Origin: Cavenderia fasciculata
Taxonomy: Eukaryota > Evosea > Eumycetozoa > Acytosteliales > Cavenderiaceae
DNA: 64,000 nt
Assembly (NCBI RefSeq): GCF_000203815.1
Contig: NW_004457690.1
Location: 406,709 to 470,708 of the forward strand
Direction of reading: 5' to 3'
This document shows, one piece after another, positions 1 to 12,468 of the stretch. A program made the position numbers and the translations under genes. Below the pieces are notes generated by a model. It worked only from the letters and a program-made list of their open reading frames with translations, was not told the origin of the DNA and searched no databases. Numbering within the stretch: the first letter of the stretch is position 1; each line of letters starts with the position of its first letter.

Positions 1-3000
1 ACTACAACTTCTTCTTCTTCTGACGAAGAGAAATCAGTAGAATGGAGTGAACATGACTTTTATATCTTCTTAATATGGATTACATTTGGACTTCATATCG
101 TTTCAGAGTTGTTCAAACATTGGTCTGTAGAATATCGTTGTTTTGTATCATTGGTTCCCGTTGCAAGTGTATCTCAAGCCGATCATGTACGTGTTACTCC
201 ATCGTCACACGTTGGAGCCAAGACACTTTGTGATATTGTGCACGATGTCGATCAAGCCACAAGTCAAGACAAATCCTACTTTTACTTTCAAAAGAGAAAG
301 TTTACCTATGACGCCGACAAGAAGCAATTTGTCAAGATCAAATTGGCCGTGCCAACAGAAGTCGATGACATTATCCGAATTCGTGGTTACGACACTCAAG
401 AATCATTGACAAACTCGATTCAACGTTTTGGAGGCAATCGTTTCGATATTCCAATCCCTGCCTTTTTGGATCTCTACAAGGAACAAGCCATGGCTCCATT
501 CTTTGTCTTTCAAGTATTCTGTGTTTTACTTTGGAGTCTTGAAGAATACGTTTACTATTGTCTATTCACTCTTTTCATGTTACTTACTTTTGAAGCTACA
601 GTTGTTAAACAAGTAAAAATCAAATAGATACAAATCTTTTTAAATTTCCCAATTTTATTAACCATATCTTTTTCCTTTTCCCTTTTTTTTTTTTAGAGAT
701 TAAGAAATTTACAATCATTAAGAGATATGAGTAGTAAACCATCATATCCAATTTATGTTTATCGTTTAAATCAATGGAAACAAATCGATACTACTGAAAT
801 CCTTCCAGGTGACGTTGTTTCGATGGTCAGAGGAGAGACTGAAGCCAAATCAGTTGCACCATGTGATCTCTTGCTCCTAAGTGGTGGTGTTGTAGTCAAT
901 GAGGCCATGTTGACTGGTGAATCAACTCCACATCACAAAGAATCAATTGCCGAACGTTCAAGTAAAAATCCATTAGATTACAAGAATGATAAGATTCATA
1001 TTATGTATGGTGGTACTACCATTGTTCAACATACTCCAGCTGAAAAGACTCTAAAAATTTCTAAACGTATGTCAATCAAAACAAAATAACACAAAACACA
1101 AAAACTATATATTTATTTATTTATTTTTGTTTTTTTAGCACCTGATAAAGGATGTATTGCATATGCATTAAAGACAGGATTTGATACAAATCAAGGAAGA
1201 TTAATGAGAACTATTTGGTTTTCAACTGAACGTGTTACAGCCAATAACAAGGAAAGTTTCCTCTTTATTATTTTCTTGTTAATCTTTGCCATTGCAGCTT
1301 CGATCTATCTATTTATTAGAGGTATTGAAGACAATCAAAGAAGTAAATATAAACTCATTCTTCATTGTATCATGGTTATTACAAGTGTTGTCCCACCCGA
1401 ACTCCCAATGGAGTTGTCACTTGCCGTCAACAACTCGCTCATGTCACTTGTTCGTCTTGGTATCTATTGTACCGAACCATTCCGTATTCCATTGGCTGGA
1501 AAGGTCGATGTATGTTGTTTCGACAAGACCGGTACCTTGACCACCGATGATTTAATCCTTCAAGGTATTGCATTTGCCCCAAGAGACCAACCAACAACAA
1601 AGAAATCAACCAAACAAGATGAAATTGATAGTGATGAAACAAGTTCGAGTTCATCAACAGCAACAATTGTTGATCCATTTTCATTGATTCCAGCTCAAGA
1701 TACATCAGAAGTAGTTGGTTATTTGTTGGCTGGTTGTCATTCATTGGTTTCAATCGATGGTAAATTGGTTGGTGATCCAATGGAGACTGCTAGTTTGAAA
1801 TCGATTCCATACACTTGCAAGGGTGACAGCAGCTCACATACCAAGAAAAAGGTTGTGATTGAGATTATCAACCGTTACCACTTTACCTCTGAACTCAAGC
1901 GTATGTCGACCATTGCCAATGTTATTCGCGACGGCGGAAACAAGACTGGCATCTATGCCTTTGCAAAGGGTGCTCCAGAGATTCTCAAGCCAATGTTAAA
2001 GAACGTTCCAACTCAATACGACGATGTCTACAAAAAGTTCTCACGCCAAGGTTCACGTGTGCTAGCACTCGGATACAAGGAAATGGATGCAGTCAAGCAT
2101 ACCAACATGCTCAAGGCCACGCCCAGAGAAGAGGTTGAGAGTGGTCTCGAGTTTGGAGGATTCCTCATCTTTGACTGCCCACTCAAGCCAGACTCCAAGG
2201 ACGCCATTGAAAGATTAGCATCGTCTGCACACCAGATCGTCATGATTACCGGTGACAACAGTCTTACTGCCTGCCATGTAGCCAAGCAACTTGCCATTAT
2301 GAATCCATCCAATCCTACGTTGATTCTCACCAAAAAGGAGAACCAAGGTTACACATGGGTATCGGTTGATGAAACGATTGAAAAGCCATTCCAAGGTGTT
2401 TCACCAACTCATTTGTTGGATCTCAGCCAACAACACAACCTTTGTGTCTCTGGACAGACTCTTGACTCCATCCTCAACAACACGATCGTTGAAAAATACC
2501 TCTACTTGGTGCAAGTATTTGCACGTGTCTCTCCGGAACAAAAGCAACTCATTCTAGCCAACTTTAAGCAGTATGATCACCACACTTTGATGGCTGGTGA
2601 CGGTACCAACGACGTTGGTGCACTCAAGCAAGCTCACGTAGGTGTCGCTATCCTCAACAAGGGAGAGATGCCACCTCCCAGGCCAATGCTCGGTGCACGT
2701 GACATGATTCGTCAACAACAACAACAGATGCAACAGATTCAACAACAACAACAAGGTCTCACCAGACAACAACAACTCGCAGAGATGACTAAAAAACTGC
2801 AAGAAGAAATGAAGGAACAAGAGATCCAAATGGTCAAGCTTGGTGATGCTAGTATTGCAGCACCATTCACTTCAAAGAGTTCACGTGTCATTCCAGTCAC
2901 TCATATCATCAGACAGGGACGTTGCACACTTGTTACCACCTTTCAAATGTACAAGATTCTTGCACTCAATTCGTTGGTCTCTGCATACAGTCTCTCCGTT

Positions 3001-3655
3001 CTCTATTTGGATGGTGTCAAACTAGGTGACACCCAAATGACCTTGGGTGGTATGCTCATTGCTCTTTGTTTCCTCTTCATCTCCACTTCGAAGCCATTGG
3101 AAAAGCTTGCCAACAAGCGTCCAAACCCTAATCTTTTCAGTCCATACATGATGCTTTCGATTTTGCTCCAGTTTGCTCTCCATCTCGCCTGTCTCATCTT
3201 TATCGTTCGTGAAGCAGACATTAGAACGTCAGATGCCAACCGTCCAAAGATTGACTCTACTTTTGAGCCAAACCTCGTCAACAGTGCCGTGTTCCTTATC
3301 AGCAACGCCATGCAGGTCGCTACCTTTGCCGTCAATTACAAGGGTCATCCATTCATGCAAAGTCTTCGTGAAAATCGTCCACTCCTCTATTGTTTGTCTG
3401 CTGTTTGGGGTCTAGGTGCTATCCTTTCACTTGAAATCATGCCAGATTTAAATCAATACATGGAATTAATTCCTTTCCCTGATGATACTGTAAATAGAAA
3501 AAAAAAAGAAAAAAAAAGAAATAATAGAAGTATAGAATATTCTAACCATTTTTTTATTTATTTAGTTCCGTAATTTAATGTTTGGAACTATTGTAGTTGA
3601 TTTAGTAGGAGCTTTCATTATTGAAAAAGTTTGTAGTACAATCTTTTCTTCTTAA
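1..3655 (+). CDS. P5A-type P-type ATPase (ATP13A1/Spf1-like), 5' end outside window
   Basis: Endoplasmic-reticulum P5A ATPase; family members extract mis-inserted transmembrane helices from the ER membrane. The gene enters from the left already in coding sequence. I read exons 1-612, 697-1066, 1139-3489 and 3566-3655; the joins restore continuous frames (VVKQ/RLRNLQ; KISK-P-PDKG). The phosphorylation motif DKTGTLT lies near 1519, the E1-E2 signature TGES near 918, and the hinge GDGTNDVG near 2595. A PPELPM motif typical of P5 ATPases is at about 1393. Hydrophobic segments follow near 2950-3450. A Gln-rich insertion (about 2709-2830) sits just after the hinge, in a region that varies in the family. 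Its stop is only 76 bp from the stop of the convergent COG1 gene. Family assignment is firm; transport specificity is inferred from P5A homologues. Confidence 0.93.
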
Positions 3656-3731
3656 TAAAATAAAATAAAAAATAAACTATAAAAGTCTTTTTAAAAACAA
3701 ACTCAACATGTTTTTTTTTGTGTTTATTTAT

Positions 3732-6700
3732 CTATCTGTTTTGAGTATTATTATTGTGACCACTACTTGTACCACTTCCAAATTGTGTAAATCTTTTAGT
3801 CATTGAGTCCATGAGAGAGAATGTTTTAGAAGCTGCTGATTGAAGTGATGCAGTTGTTTGTTGGTGTAGTGGTGGTGAGACAATATTTGTATTGGACTTT
3901 TGGTTCATCGACGATGGTTGAGTTGTTGGATTTGTTGTTGTTGTTGTAGGTGTTGGTTGAAGAGTTTGTTCTATTGGTGTCTCTATAGTAAATAATTGGA
4001 ATCGAACATTGGATTTAATCAACGGAATTATATTGGTTGTATTTTCATATGATTGTTTACTCGATGAAGAACTCATTGTTGGCGATTTACTTTAAAAGAT
4101 AAAAAAGAAAATAAATAAATTAATTAACCTGCCTGGTTATAAATATTATTTAATCAATTTTGATTTACTTACTGTTCAATTGGTTTAGCAACAGTACGAT
4201 GGATTTGAGTAAAAATACCCAACATTGTCCATGTTTTAGAATATGATGTTTCTACAAATTTACTAATATGGTCTTTATATAAACTTAAATCAATTGGATC
4301 AATCTAGATAAATTTAATTTGGTTAATAAAATAAATTTACTATTTTAAAAATACTTTTATATTCATTACCTTTTCTTCTATTAATTGTATTATATCATTA
4401 AAAGTTTTTGAAATTGATTGTTGAGGATTATCGACGTTTTCTACGATAATAGTATCAAAATAATCTTTTGATCTTTTAAAACTTTGATCTTTGATAATTG
4501 GAGCTTTTTTGTTTCCATACAATACATATGATAGATATTTCATATCAAGTAATAATTGTATATAACCTTCTTTTGAAATCGGTCCATTATTTGACGTTGT
4601 TTTAATAGTTGACAAAAATTGTGATACAATTTTATAGATATGATTTGCTATACATTGTGAAATATATTTTTGTATATTCTAAAAAAATAAAATAAATGTC
4701 AATACAATAATTTTTTTGTATCTTTTGTTTTACATACTCTATCTAAAGTATTAAAACTAATTTGATTAATTTGTTTTGTAATATCAAAGAGGAATGATAA
4801 AATAAATGAAGAAGGTAGATATGGCATATGAATTTGAGTTTGTTGGTTGTCTGCCTGAATTTCAAATGATTGCCATGACTTTGTTTTTTGATGATTTGAA
4901 TTATCCCAAGATAATGATAGTAATGTCGAAAGTAATGATGTTGAATGAATTTGAATAAAATTTTCAACCCATATTATAAATCCAAGATAATAAATACTTT
5001 TCAATTCTTCAATTATTTTTAATGATAATGGTGTTTCTAAAAATTAAAAATAAAAAAAAAGATTAATATAATTTTCTTTTTTTTTTTTTGTTTTTTGTCA
5101 ATCTTACCATTTTTACTATTACTATTTGATTGATCAATTGGTAAGAAAAATAAATTTGGATTTTGAATGATATGTTTGTAAAATAATTTTGAAGCTTTGG
5201 CAATAAATAATATTTCATGAATTTTTTGTTGTTGCTGTTCCAATTTGATTTCTTTGTAAAGAGAAACGATGGTCGATTGGTTATCATTACAAAATTGTTT
5301 GATTGAATTGTGGAAAGATTGTCTCATGTATTCTCTGAGTTCATTTTCCTTGATTTGGTATTTTTCAATAATAGATTGAGTTTGTGAGAATTGATTTCTT
5401 TTTTGAAGGATTGATAGTCTCGATGACATGGTTGATAATGTAGCTGACCGAGGAGTTGGAGCGGGCGATGCCATTAGCCCACCACCGTTTAGTTTTGTTT
5501 GCTCGCTACTTGGGAAAAGATAGACAAAGTCAGAGACACAATTGGTATACATTTGGTTGACTTGTTGTAAAAAGTGATCAGATAGTGGTGTAATACCATT
5601 GGTCTTGTTACGAATCGATTGGACAGTATCGTCATCTTGTCTCTGGGTCCACAAGAATGAAGTACCAAAGTTTTTATCTTCTGGTCTGAGTAGTAACATT
5701 TTGTGTTGTAGTAACGAGGTGAGGTTGATTGATGAAAAGGTGTTGGCAATGATTCCTTCAGATTTTGTTAAAAATACTTCTTCCAATACATCTATTATTC
5801 TTGTCAAATCCTTTCCAATTACATTATTTGCTACAGTTACCCAATTCCAACCTTCTATTGGTACTTGAATTCCAATTAAATCTACTACTTTTTCATTACT
5901 ATTGTTTTTTTCTTGTTGATGTTGTGAAAGAACAGATAATTCTGCTAAAATATCAACTCTGAGAAGTGAAAGGTCTTTGGCAGATTTGATTGGTGCCAAT
6001 ACTTCTTTTTGTGTTGATATTATCTTTTGAAGTACTTCATTTAACCATTCCAATGTTTTTTCTCTAATTATACGTGTTGATACATTATCTCTATTACTAG
6101 TAGACGAGAATGTAGTTGCTGCAGTAGCAGTATTACCACTACTACTTAAACCATCATCTTGATCTGCATCCCACCATTGTCCACTTATCTTTCCACCACC
6201 ATTTTGAACCTCCTCTAAAAAAGCGATACATTGTTTAATGTATGGTGTTTTCCATTCGAAATTAACCTCTAGTACACTTGATGTGAATGAAAGTGCTGGG
6301 ATGGGAGGAGGAGGGTTATCATCATACTGATAGGTATCATCTACAAAGATGATGAGTATCAGATAGAGAGTTGACTTTATATAGTCGACCATCTTGACCA
6401 GCGTTGATTTTACAGTGAGTACAACAGTTGCCGAATCAGTAGTTGTCTGTTTCTTTTGACTCGACAATGATTTGGATATAATGTGAGAAAATGCCAGCGA
6501 TCTAACATGAAGAAACTCTACAAATACATCGGTCACTGATTTCTTGTCAAACATGACCAACGATGACAGACTGCCTACATAGTGTTCAGTAGAGAGGGTA
6601 GATCGCATTAAAAACTCTCTTGCACATGTTACAGTCTTTGATGGAAACTGTTGAATCGTCATCCATTGTTCTTCAATCACTGGCAAATTATCTAAAAGTT

Positions 6701-7513
6701 TCTTGATCTCTTCCGATGATTGTCCTCCACTCTTTATTCGATTGTACAAGTAGATTGCCTTTAGGTATTGTACAGACGATTCAAAGTATTCATTTCGATC
6801 AATCGATCTCCAAATCTTTTCACTTATATCAATTAAAAATCTACAATGTCTTGCAATTGATCCAATCTTTCTTTTTACTATATCTTTTTCTAAAGATAAA
6901 ATAATTAGTATATAATTTCAATTGAATGATACAGATGTTCTGTATATGTGTATGGTTTACATACTTTGAGATTGACTATCTATTTTTGTATTATTTGATT
7001 TCTGTAATCTCTTTTCACTAAACATTTTTAGACTTGTTTGCATAGTTCCAATCATTTCTGTTATCGATTCACATGATTGTTTCATCTTTACAATTGAATC
7101 TGATCCTTCAACTAAATCTCTATACCTATTACTGTGAAATTGAATCAAAATCAAATGTTAGTAATGACCTATATATATATATATATATCTATAGATAATG
7201 GTTTCATTTTATTCATTGCATACCCAATTAATCTTCTTAATTGCATCTTTTTGTCTTCAATTTCAAATCTAGTATTTGATTCTATTGTCTTCATTTGTTC
7301 TGGTGCATTCTTTTCAAACATTGATGTTACTTCACTATCATACAATTTGATTTGTGATGATGGTATCAATGATAATAGATTATTATTTGTACTATTATTC
7401 ATTGTTGAAGAAGGGAGAGTAGTTGATGATGATGATGGTGATGAAGAGGAACTTGTCAATTGGTTCCTTCCGCCACCAATCGGTATTCCTTCATTACTCT
7501 TATTCACTTGCAT
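3732..7513 (-). CDS. cog1: Conserved oligomeric Golgi complex subunit 1 (COG1)
   Basis: Subunit of the COG tethering complex that directs retrograde vesicles within the Golgi. Seven exons are readable: about 7513-7224, 7131-6965, 6889-5108, 5036-4738, 4678-4370, 4303-4173 and 4089-3732. The start is an ATG at 7511-7513. Identity rests on the N-terminal COG1 signature: a FEKNAPEQ-like segment, the helix MQLRRLIG, and, across the first intron, NRYRDLVEGSDSI, which matches the RYRDLIEAADTI type of motif in animal COG1. The rest is helical with Ser/Asn-rich inserts, as usual for a COG subunit. The last exon is Ser/Thr/Gln-rich and poorly conserved, so the exact 3' end is the weakest part. The gene converges on the P5A ATPase. 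Confidence 0.82.
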
Positions 7514-7704
7514 TCTTCTCTCTCTCTCTTCTCTCTATCTTCTCCCTCTTCTCTCTTTCTCTCTCTCTTTATATCTCTTTCATAAAGAACAAAAAACTAA
7601 AGATAATCAAATGCTTTTGCAAGTTCAATGTCTGGTTCAAAATTGATTTTTTGTAAATTAATAACAACAAAGTATAAAGTATCAAAAAGAATGAATATAT
7701 ATAA

Positions 7705-7725
7705 ACAAGTTTGTTTGGTTTATTT
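7705..7725 (+). repeat. 21-bp direct repeat, left copy
   Basis: Perfect match to 8051-8071; it begins ACAAGTTTG and ends GGTTTATTT. The two copies lie 346 bp apart, start to start. The match ends sharply on both sides, as a long target-site duplication or a small recombination footprint would, but the sequence is simple (T/G-rich), so chance or slippage is possible. Confidence 0.7.
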
Positions 7726-8050
7726 TTTTTTAAGATATTATCGATTTAAATTAAACTATAGTCAATTGTTTGATTAATTTTAAGATCCTATTAAAATTTA
7801 CCTTTATAAATATTTCAAGGTATTCCAATCGATTAATTAAGAATTAAGTATCTGCACTCTGGCCTTTTGTTGAGATCTTGAGAGCTTGTGAGTTTGATTA
7901 TAGGGATGGTAAGCTGATTTGATTTTTTGCCACGACTGTCGCATCCCCTTGTCATTTGAGCAAAAGAAAAGAGTATTAAGAAAATATATCGTATAGTATC
8001 TTTAAATATATAGTCTCTCGAGAGTCCAAATACATAAAGAATTCCCAAAG

Positions 8051-8071
8051 ACAAGTTTGTTTGGTTTATTT
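8051..8071 (+). repeat. 21-bp direct repeat, right copy
   Basis: Second perfect copy of the element at 7705-7725, just upstream (plus-strand sense) of the UNG 3' end. See the left copy for interpretation. Confidence 0.7.
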
Positions 8072-8160
8072 GTTGGTTTGGTTTAGATAAAGATAATAAT
8101 ATCCTCCTCCTCCTCGGATGCTGCTAATCAAACAAGTCAAATTGCTTGCGATCGCCATAA

Positions 8161-9303
8161 TTAAATATTTAAAGGTAAATTCCAATCAATTGGATCGGAA
8201 CCAATTTTCTGTAAATAGGTATTGGTCTTTGAATATGGTTTGGAACCAAGAAAAGTTTTGACAGAGAGAGGAGATGGATGTCCACTAGCAATGATATGAT
8301 GCTTGTTCTTGTCAATCATTGATGCTTTTTTCTGTGCAAACTGTCCCCATAGGATGAATACAATCGGCGTCTCACTCTTGTTTAGTAGATGAAGGACTTG
8401 ATCGGTGAATTGAGCCCATCCGAAATCCTTGTGAGAGTTTGGTGTCTTTTCTTCGACAGTGAGTACTGCGTTGAGCATGAGTACACCTTGACGAGCCCAA
8501 TGTTCCAAAAAGCCATGTTTGGGTGTTTTGAATCCTGGAATATCAGTTTCCAATTCTTTGTACATATTCTTGAGTGATGGTGGTGGAGCGATCCCCTTCT
8601 TTACTGAAAACGATAGACCATGTGCTTGATCAGGACCGTGATATGGGTCTTGTCCAACGATAACTACTCTCACCTTGTCGAGTGGTGTCCAATTCAAAGC
8701 GGTAAATACCTCTTCTTTGGGTGGATAGATTGGTTTGGATTTTGGATCGGCGGCAACTGCATTCAACTTTGATACCATCGATTTAAAATATGACTTTTTA
8801 AACTCTGCTTCAATCTTTGTCTTCCAACTTTCATCTGTTAAATAATCAAGCATATCATCATATGATTTTGATGAAGTAATACTAGTACTTTTTGGTTGTT
8901 CATCTGATTGATTTGAAGTAGTAGTAGTTGTTTTTTTTGTTGGTTGCTTTGATATTTTAAGAGATACAGTCTTTTTAGCTGCTGCTTTCTTTGGTGAAGG
9001 TGTTGTAGTTTCTGATTTCTTTTGTTTCTTTACAGTTTTCTTTAGTTCTTCTTCTTCATCATCATCTTTTTCCTCCTCTTTCTCTTCTTCTTTTTCTTCC
9101 TCTTTATTATTATTATTATTATTATCTACAATTTGTTCCTCTTCTTCAGTATCTTGATCGAGAATATCTTCTTCTTCATCTTGAGCTCTCTTTTTCCCTC
9201 TCTTTTCATTTTCGGCTACAACATTATCATTATCCTCTCTCTCCTTAGTATCATCTACTTTCTTTACTGCTGCAAAAAAGTCTGTTATCTTTGGTTGTGA
9301 CAT
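8161..9303 (-). CDS. ung: Uracil-DNA glycosylase (family 1)
   Basis: Removes uracil from DNA in the first step of base-excision repair. It is a single exon of about 380 codons. The C-terminal 220 residues are a complete family-1 UNG domain: water-activating loop GQDPYHG with the catalytic Asp, uracil-binding GVLMLNAVLTV, the WGQFAQ segment and the DNA-intercalation loop HPSPLS with its His. The N-terminal third is a low-complexity Glu/Asp and Lys-rich tail. I chose ATG at 9301-9303 because it gives MSQPKITDFFAAVKK, which begins with a perfect PCNA-interacting box (Q-x-x-I-x-x-F-F) in the same place as in nuclear UNG2 of animals. The frame stays open upstream to 9375 but contains no ATG. The Lys-rich tail would also serve nuclear import (inference). 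Confidence 0.96.
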   Translation of the reverse strand: MSQPKITDFFAAVKKVDDTKEREDNDNVVAENEKRGKKRAQDEEEDILDQDTEEEEQIVDNNNNNNKEEEKEEEKEEEKDDDEEEELKKTVKKQKKSETTTPSPKKAAAKKTVSLKISKQPTKKTTTTTSNQSDEQPKSTSITSSKSYDDMLDYLTDESWKTKIEAEFKKSYFKSMVSKLNAVAADPKSKPIYPPKEEVFTALNWTPLDKVRVVIVGQDPYHGPDQAHGLSFSVKKGIAPPPSLKNMYKELETDIPGFKTPKHGFLEHWARQGVLMLNAVLTVEEKTPNSHKDFGWAQFTDQVLHLLNKSETPIVFILWGQFAQKKASMIDKNKHHIIASGHPSPLSVKTFLGSKPYSKTNTYLQKIGSDPIDWNLPLNI

Positions 9304-9514
9304 GATTGATTGTATATATGATCTGAATGATTTGAACAAGACAGTCTTCAAAAAAGTAAGAGTGATCTGTCGCACATTTTCAGCCGTTTAAAAATTTTCC
9401 TTCCAAGAAATTTGAAATTTAGAAAGTATTCAGCAAAGCGGGAAAGTTCACTTGTTTAAATTTATTCATTCGCTTTTTATAAAATACATACATACATATT
9501 CATATATATATAAC

Positions 9515-12311
9515 ATGACCGATAATAATAATAATAATCAAAATATTTTATTAAACAGAATAAGATTTGTTAACGACAATAATAACCCAACACAACAACA
9601 ACAACAACAAGATGACTCAACAACTAATAGCCACCAAACATTAAACTTTGTTGACGGAGCACCAGAGTTGGTATTTTTAGGTGGTCCACCTTGTTCAGGA
9701 AAGACATATTACTACAATCAAACATTCAAAGACACTCATGTTAGAGTGTCTGCTGAAAGTCTATTTCAAGATCATTCAGATATGTCATTTAGAAATATAA
9801 TCTATAACTATGTTATTAAACAATTAAGAGAGGTAAATATATTATATATTAGAGATAGATATGATTCTAAATTACTTTTGATTTTTATTGTGTTTAGGGA
9901 AAAAATGTTGTAATTGATGATATGAATCATTTACATACAGTTAGACAATCATATATTATGGCATTGTTGAAGGATCAAACACCACTTGGAACAACGATGT
10001 TTCTAAACTTTATACCAAGTGGAGGAGAGACACAGTTGAAATGGGCAGAGGCATGGGCATTTACAGAACGATCGCTATCCAATAGTTATAGTGTAAGCAA
10101 GTTTTCAAGAATGGAACTATCGCAATTCAAAAGTGAATACACCAAACCTACCTACAAGGATGGATTTAAATTTGTTCGCGATATTACTATCCCATTGCAC
10201 ATGAATCTTCACAAAGATGCAAGACATGCACTCACCAACCTTGGTCTTTTTGTCGATGCTCGTTCGCTATTTGAGTTTGTCGATCGAACCAAAACTCATC
10301 GTTGCGGACCTGCTCTAAGGTTCAAATATCATGTTCAACTCAAACAAGATGTTTACAAACCTATTAAAGAGTGGGTTGATCTTGGACCAGGTATGAGACG
10401 TGTCATTTTGCTCATTGATGAAGTTTCATTGTTCCCAGCATCAATCGATTTGACAGACTCTATTCTCACCGAGCAATACCAAAAAGAAGTGAAAAAGTCA
10501 ATCAAGACCCTTTCAGATCTCGTTCAATTCCCAATCTATTATTATATCGTACCATACAATAATGCTAGATACAATAATGATGGAGTACCAGTCATGCCAT
10601 ACCAAAATGATTTCTATCGTTTTCCAAATCCCGGTATGATTGCTGCTGCTCAACACCGCCACAAACTATCACTACACAATTCAATCGTCATTGTCGATGA
10701 TGCCGATACCAAATCACTCTCCTCTCTACCTCTTCCAGTCATCTTATCATCTAAATTTTTTCAACAAAATTCTTTTGAAGTTGAAACTAAATTGTATGTA
10801 ACATAATATATATAAACTATACAACTTAAAACTTATTTACCTTTATTATTTAATTTAGATTAAAAAACAAAATAGAAAATCCAACATTTAACTTTTTAGA
10901 AAATATATTATTTGTAAATTATGATGATATTCGTGGATATGATAGTGAAGAAAGTGAAAAGGGATTACCTTTACATTCTCGAATCAATTCAGAATCAAAT
11001 GAATTATCATTTACCGAGGAGTACTTGCCACTTGACAAGAGACATGGTGTATTCTTTCCTCATGCCGATTTCCACCAATCAATAACTGATCAACAACTAC
11101 TCTTGATCCAACCCATCAACAATATGGATCAACAACAACAAAAACCATCGGATCCAATTATACCATATGTTCATCCAGATTTAATGATCGAGTATGGTAT
11201 TGATAGAGTTAGTGTTGGAAGAGGCGAAGGATACTATAAAGAATGTAGAGTACAAAATATCGAGACATCTATTCATAGTCCTGATTTTAGTATCCCATCT
11301 ACACTGGTTAAAGCAGAGTGTCGTGGTACTGCGACATACCCATACATGTTGCAAATCAGGTATCGTCAAAAAGGAAATATTCTCGCATCACCATTGATGG
11401 AAACACATTGTAGTTGTCCACATGGACAACGCACCTTTGGTAAATGCAAACATATTGTCTCTTTGTTGTTCTATTGTAACCTCAATCTGGCCGAGCAGCC
11501 ATCACCCCAGTCGTCCACTCCAGTGTCTCCACCCCTATCGCCAGTGCAGGGAAACAATACAGGGTCGTCAGTGCCAACCTCACCATTTACACCAACCAAG
11601 AATAGAGTGTTGCCAGATTGGATGACAGTCCCAGTCCACCAACAACAAAGAGATATTACCAAAGTATCACCAAACAAAAGAACTCTAACCATGTATCAAA
11701 AAAATGATGATGGCATCATCAGTCCATCTCGTTCACATAAAAAACAACTTCAATTTGTTTCTACCATAGCGGCGGCATCGTCAACCTCCTCTATTCCTAC
11801 TTTTACAAACTTGGCTGAAACTGAACAAGCAATCCAACAATTATTTATCAATTCAAAATTAATCGATCATCCACAAAAAGTTGACCAACAAACAGCATCT
11901 GGGTCTTCTTCACCAAATCAAAATCAAAATCAAAATCAAAATAATAATAATAATAATTCCACTCCTCCCGATCAAGATGGAATGAGTACTGATCAAAGTG
12001 GAGATTCTATGGATCAACAACAAGAAGAGGAAGAAGAATTTGTACTTCCAAGAACAACATCTGAACAAAGTGTATTAAGTTTTATTCAAAATATGGGATC
12101 ACAACAAAATAACAACCAACAACAACCACCAACTGTAAATAATAATAATAATAATAATATACAACAACAACAACAAGAAGAACCAAAAAAGAAAATAACT
12201 TTAAAAGAATTATTGGTTAGACATTCAATAGAATTACCTCTACCATCACCAGTTAAAAATACTTCTTCTAAATCGACTGTAACCAGTAGTCAATTACATA
12301 TCGATATGTAA
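9515..12311 (+). CDS. Polynucleotide-kinase-like P-loop protein with C-terminal SWIM zinc finger
   Basis: Three exons (9515-9832, 9898-10793, 10859-12311) join in frame to a protein of 888 residues. After an Asn/Gln-rich start, a Walker A motif GGPPCSGKT is followed by VVIDDMNHLHTVRQSY, the pattern of zeta-toxin/PNKP-type kinases, and then a lid-like stretch ending KPTYKDGF that resembles the end of the PNKP kinase domain. A middle region (ILLIDEVSLFP to FPNPGMIAAAQHRH) is well structured but unassigned. A SWIM finger follows: C-x-C, then CKH (CSCPHGQRTFGKCKH, near 11408). The tail is a long Ser/Pro, Asn and Gln-rich disordered region. The likely role is phosphorylation of nucleic-acid 5' ends with the SWIM finger binding DNA or protein; this is inference. 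It lies head-to-head with UNG, about 210 bp apart. Confidence 0.8.
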
Positions 12312-12468
12312 ATTAATTTTGACTATTTAGTACTTCACAAACTGTAAATAAATCTATAAATATTAATTAGCTACAAACCATATATTTAAATAAAAAGTGC
12401 TGAATTCAATTTTCATTATTTTATGTTTCTCAACAATCACAAGAAGATAAAGATAAGTAATCACAACA

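Larger units (their letters stand above)
7514..8160. other. Intergenic region between COG1 5' end and UNG 3' end
   Basis: About 650 bp holding the COG1 promoter side (CT-rich 7515-7575, complementary to an AG-rich leader) and a stretch at about 7850-8060 that is less AT-rich than usual intergenic DNA here. No ATG-initiated ORF with coding character was found. Two perfect copies of a 21-bp sequence bracket the segment 7726-8050 (listed separately). No RNA gene was recognised. Confidence 0.6.

Noticed and set aside
7833-8054. 73-codon open frame on the minus strand between COG1 and UNG
   Set aside because: Begins with TTG; the ATG-started remainder is only about 40 codons and unconvincing.
9304-9375. 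N-terminal extension of UNG beginning at 9375
   Set aside because: The first codon is GTG, not ATG; kept only as a hypothesis in the findings.
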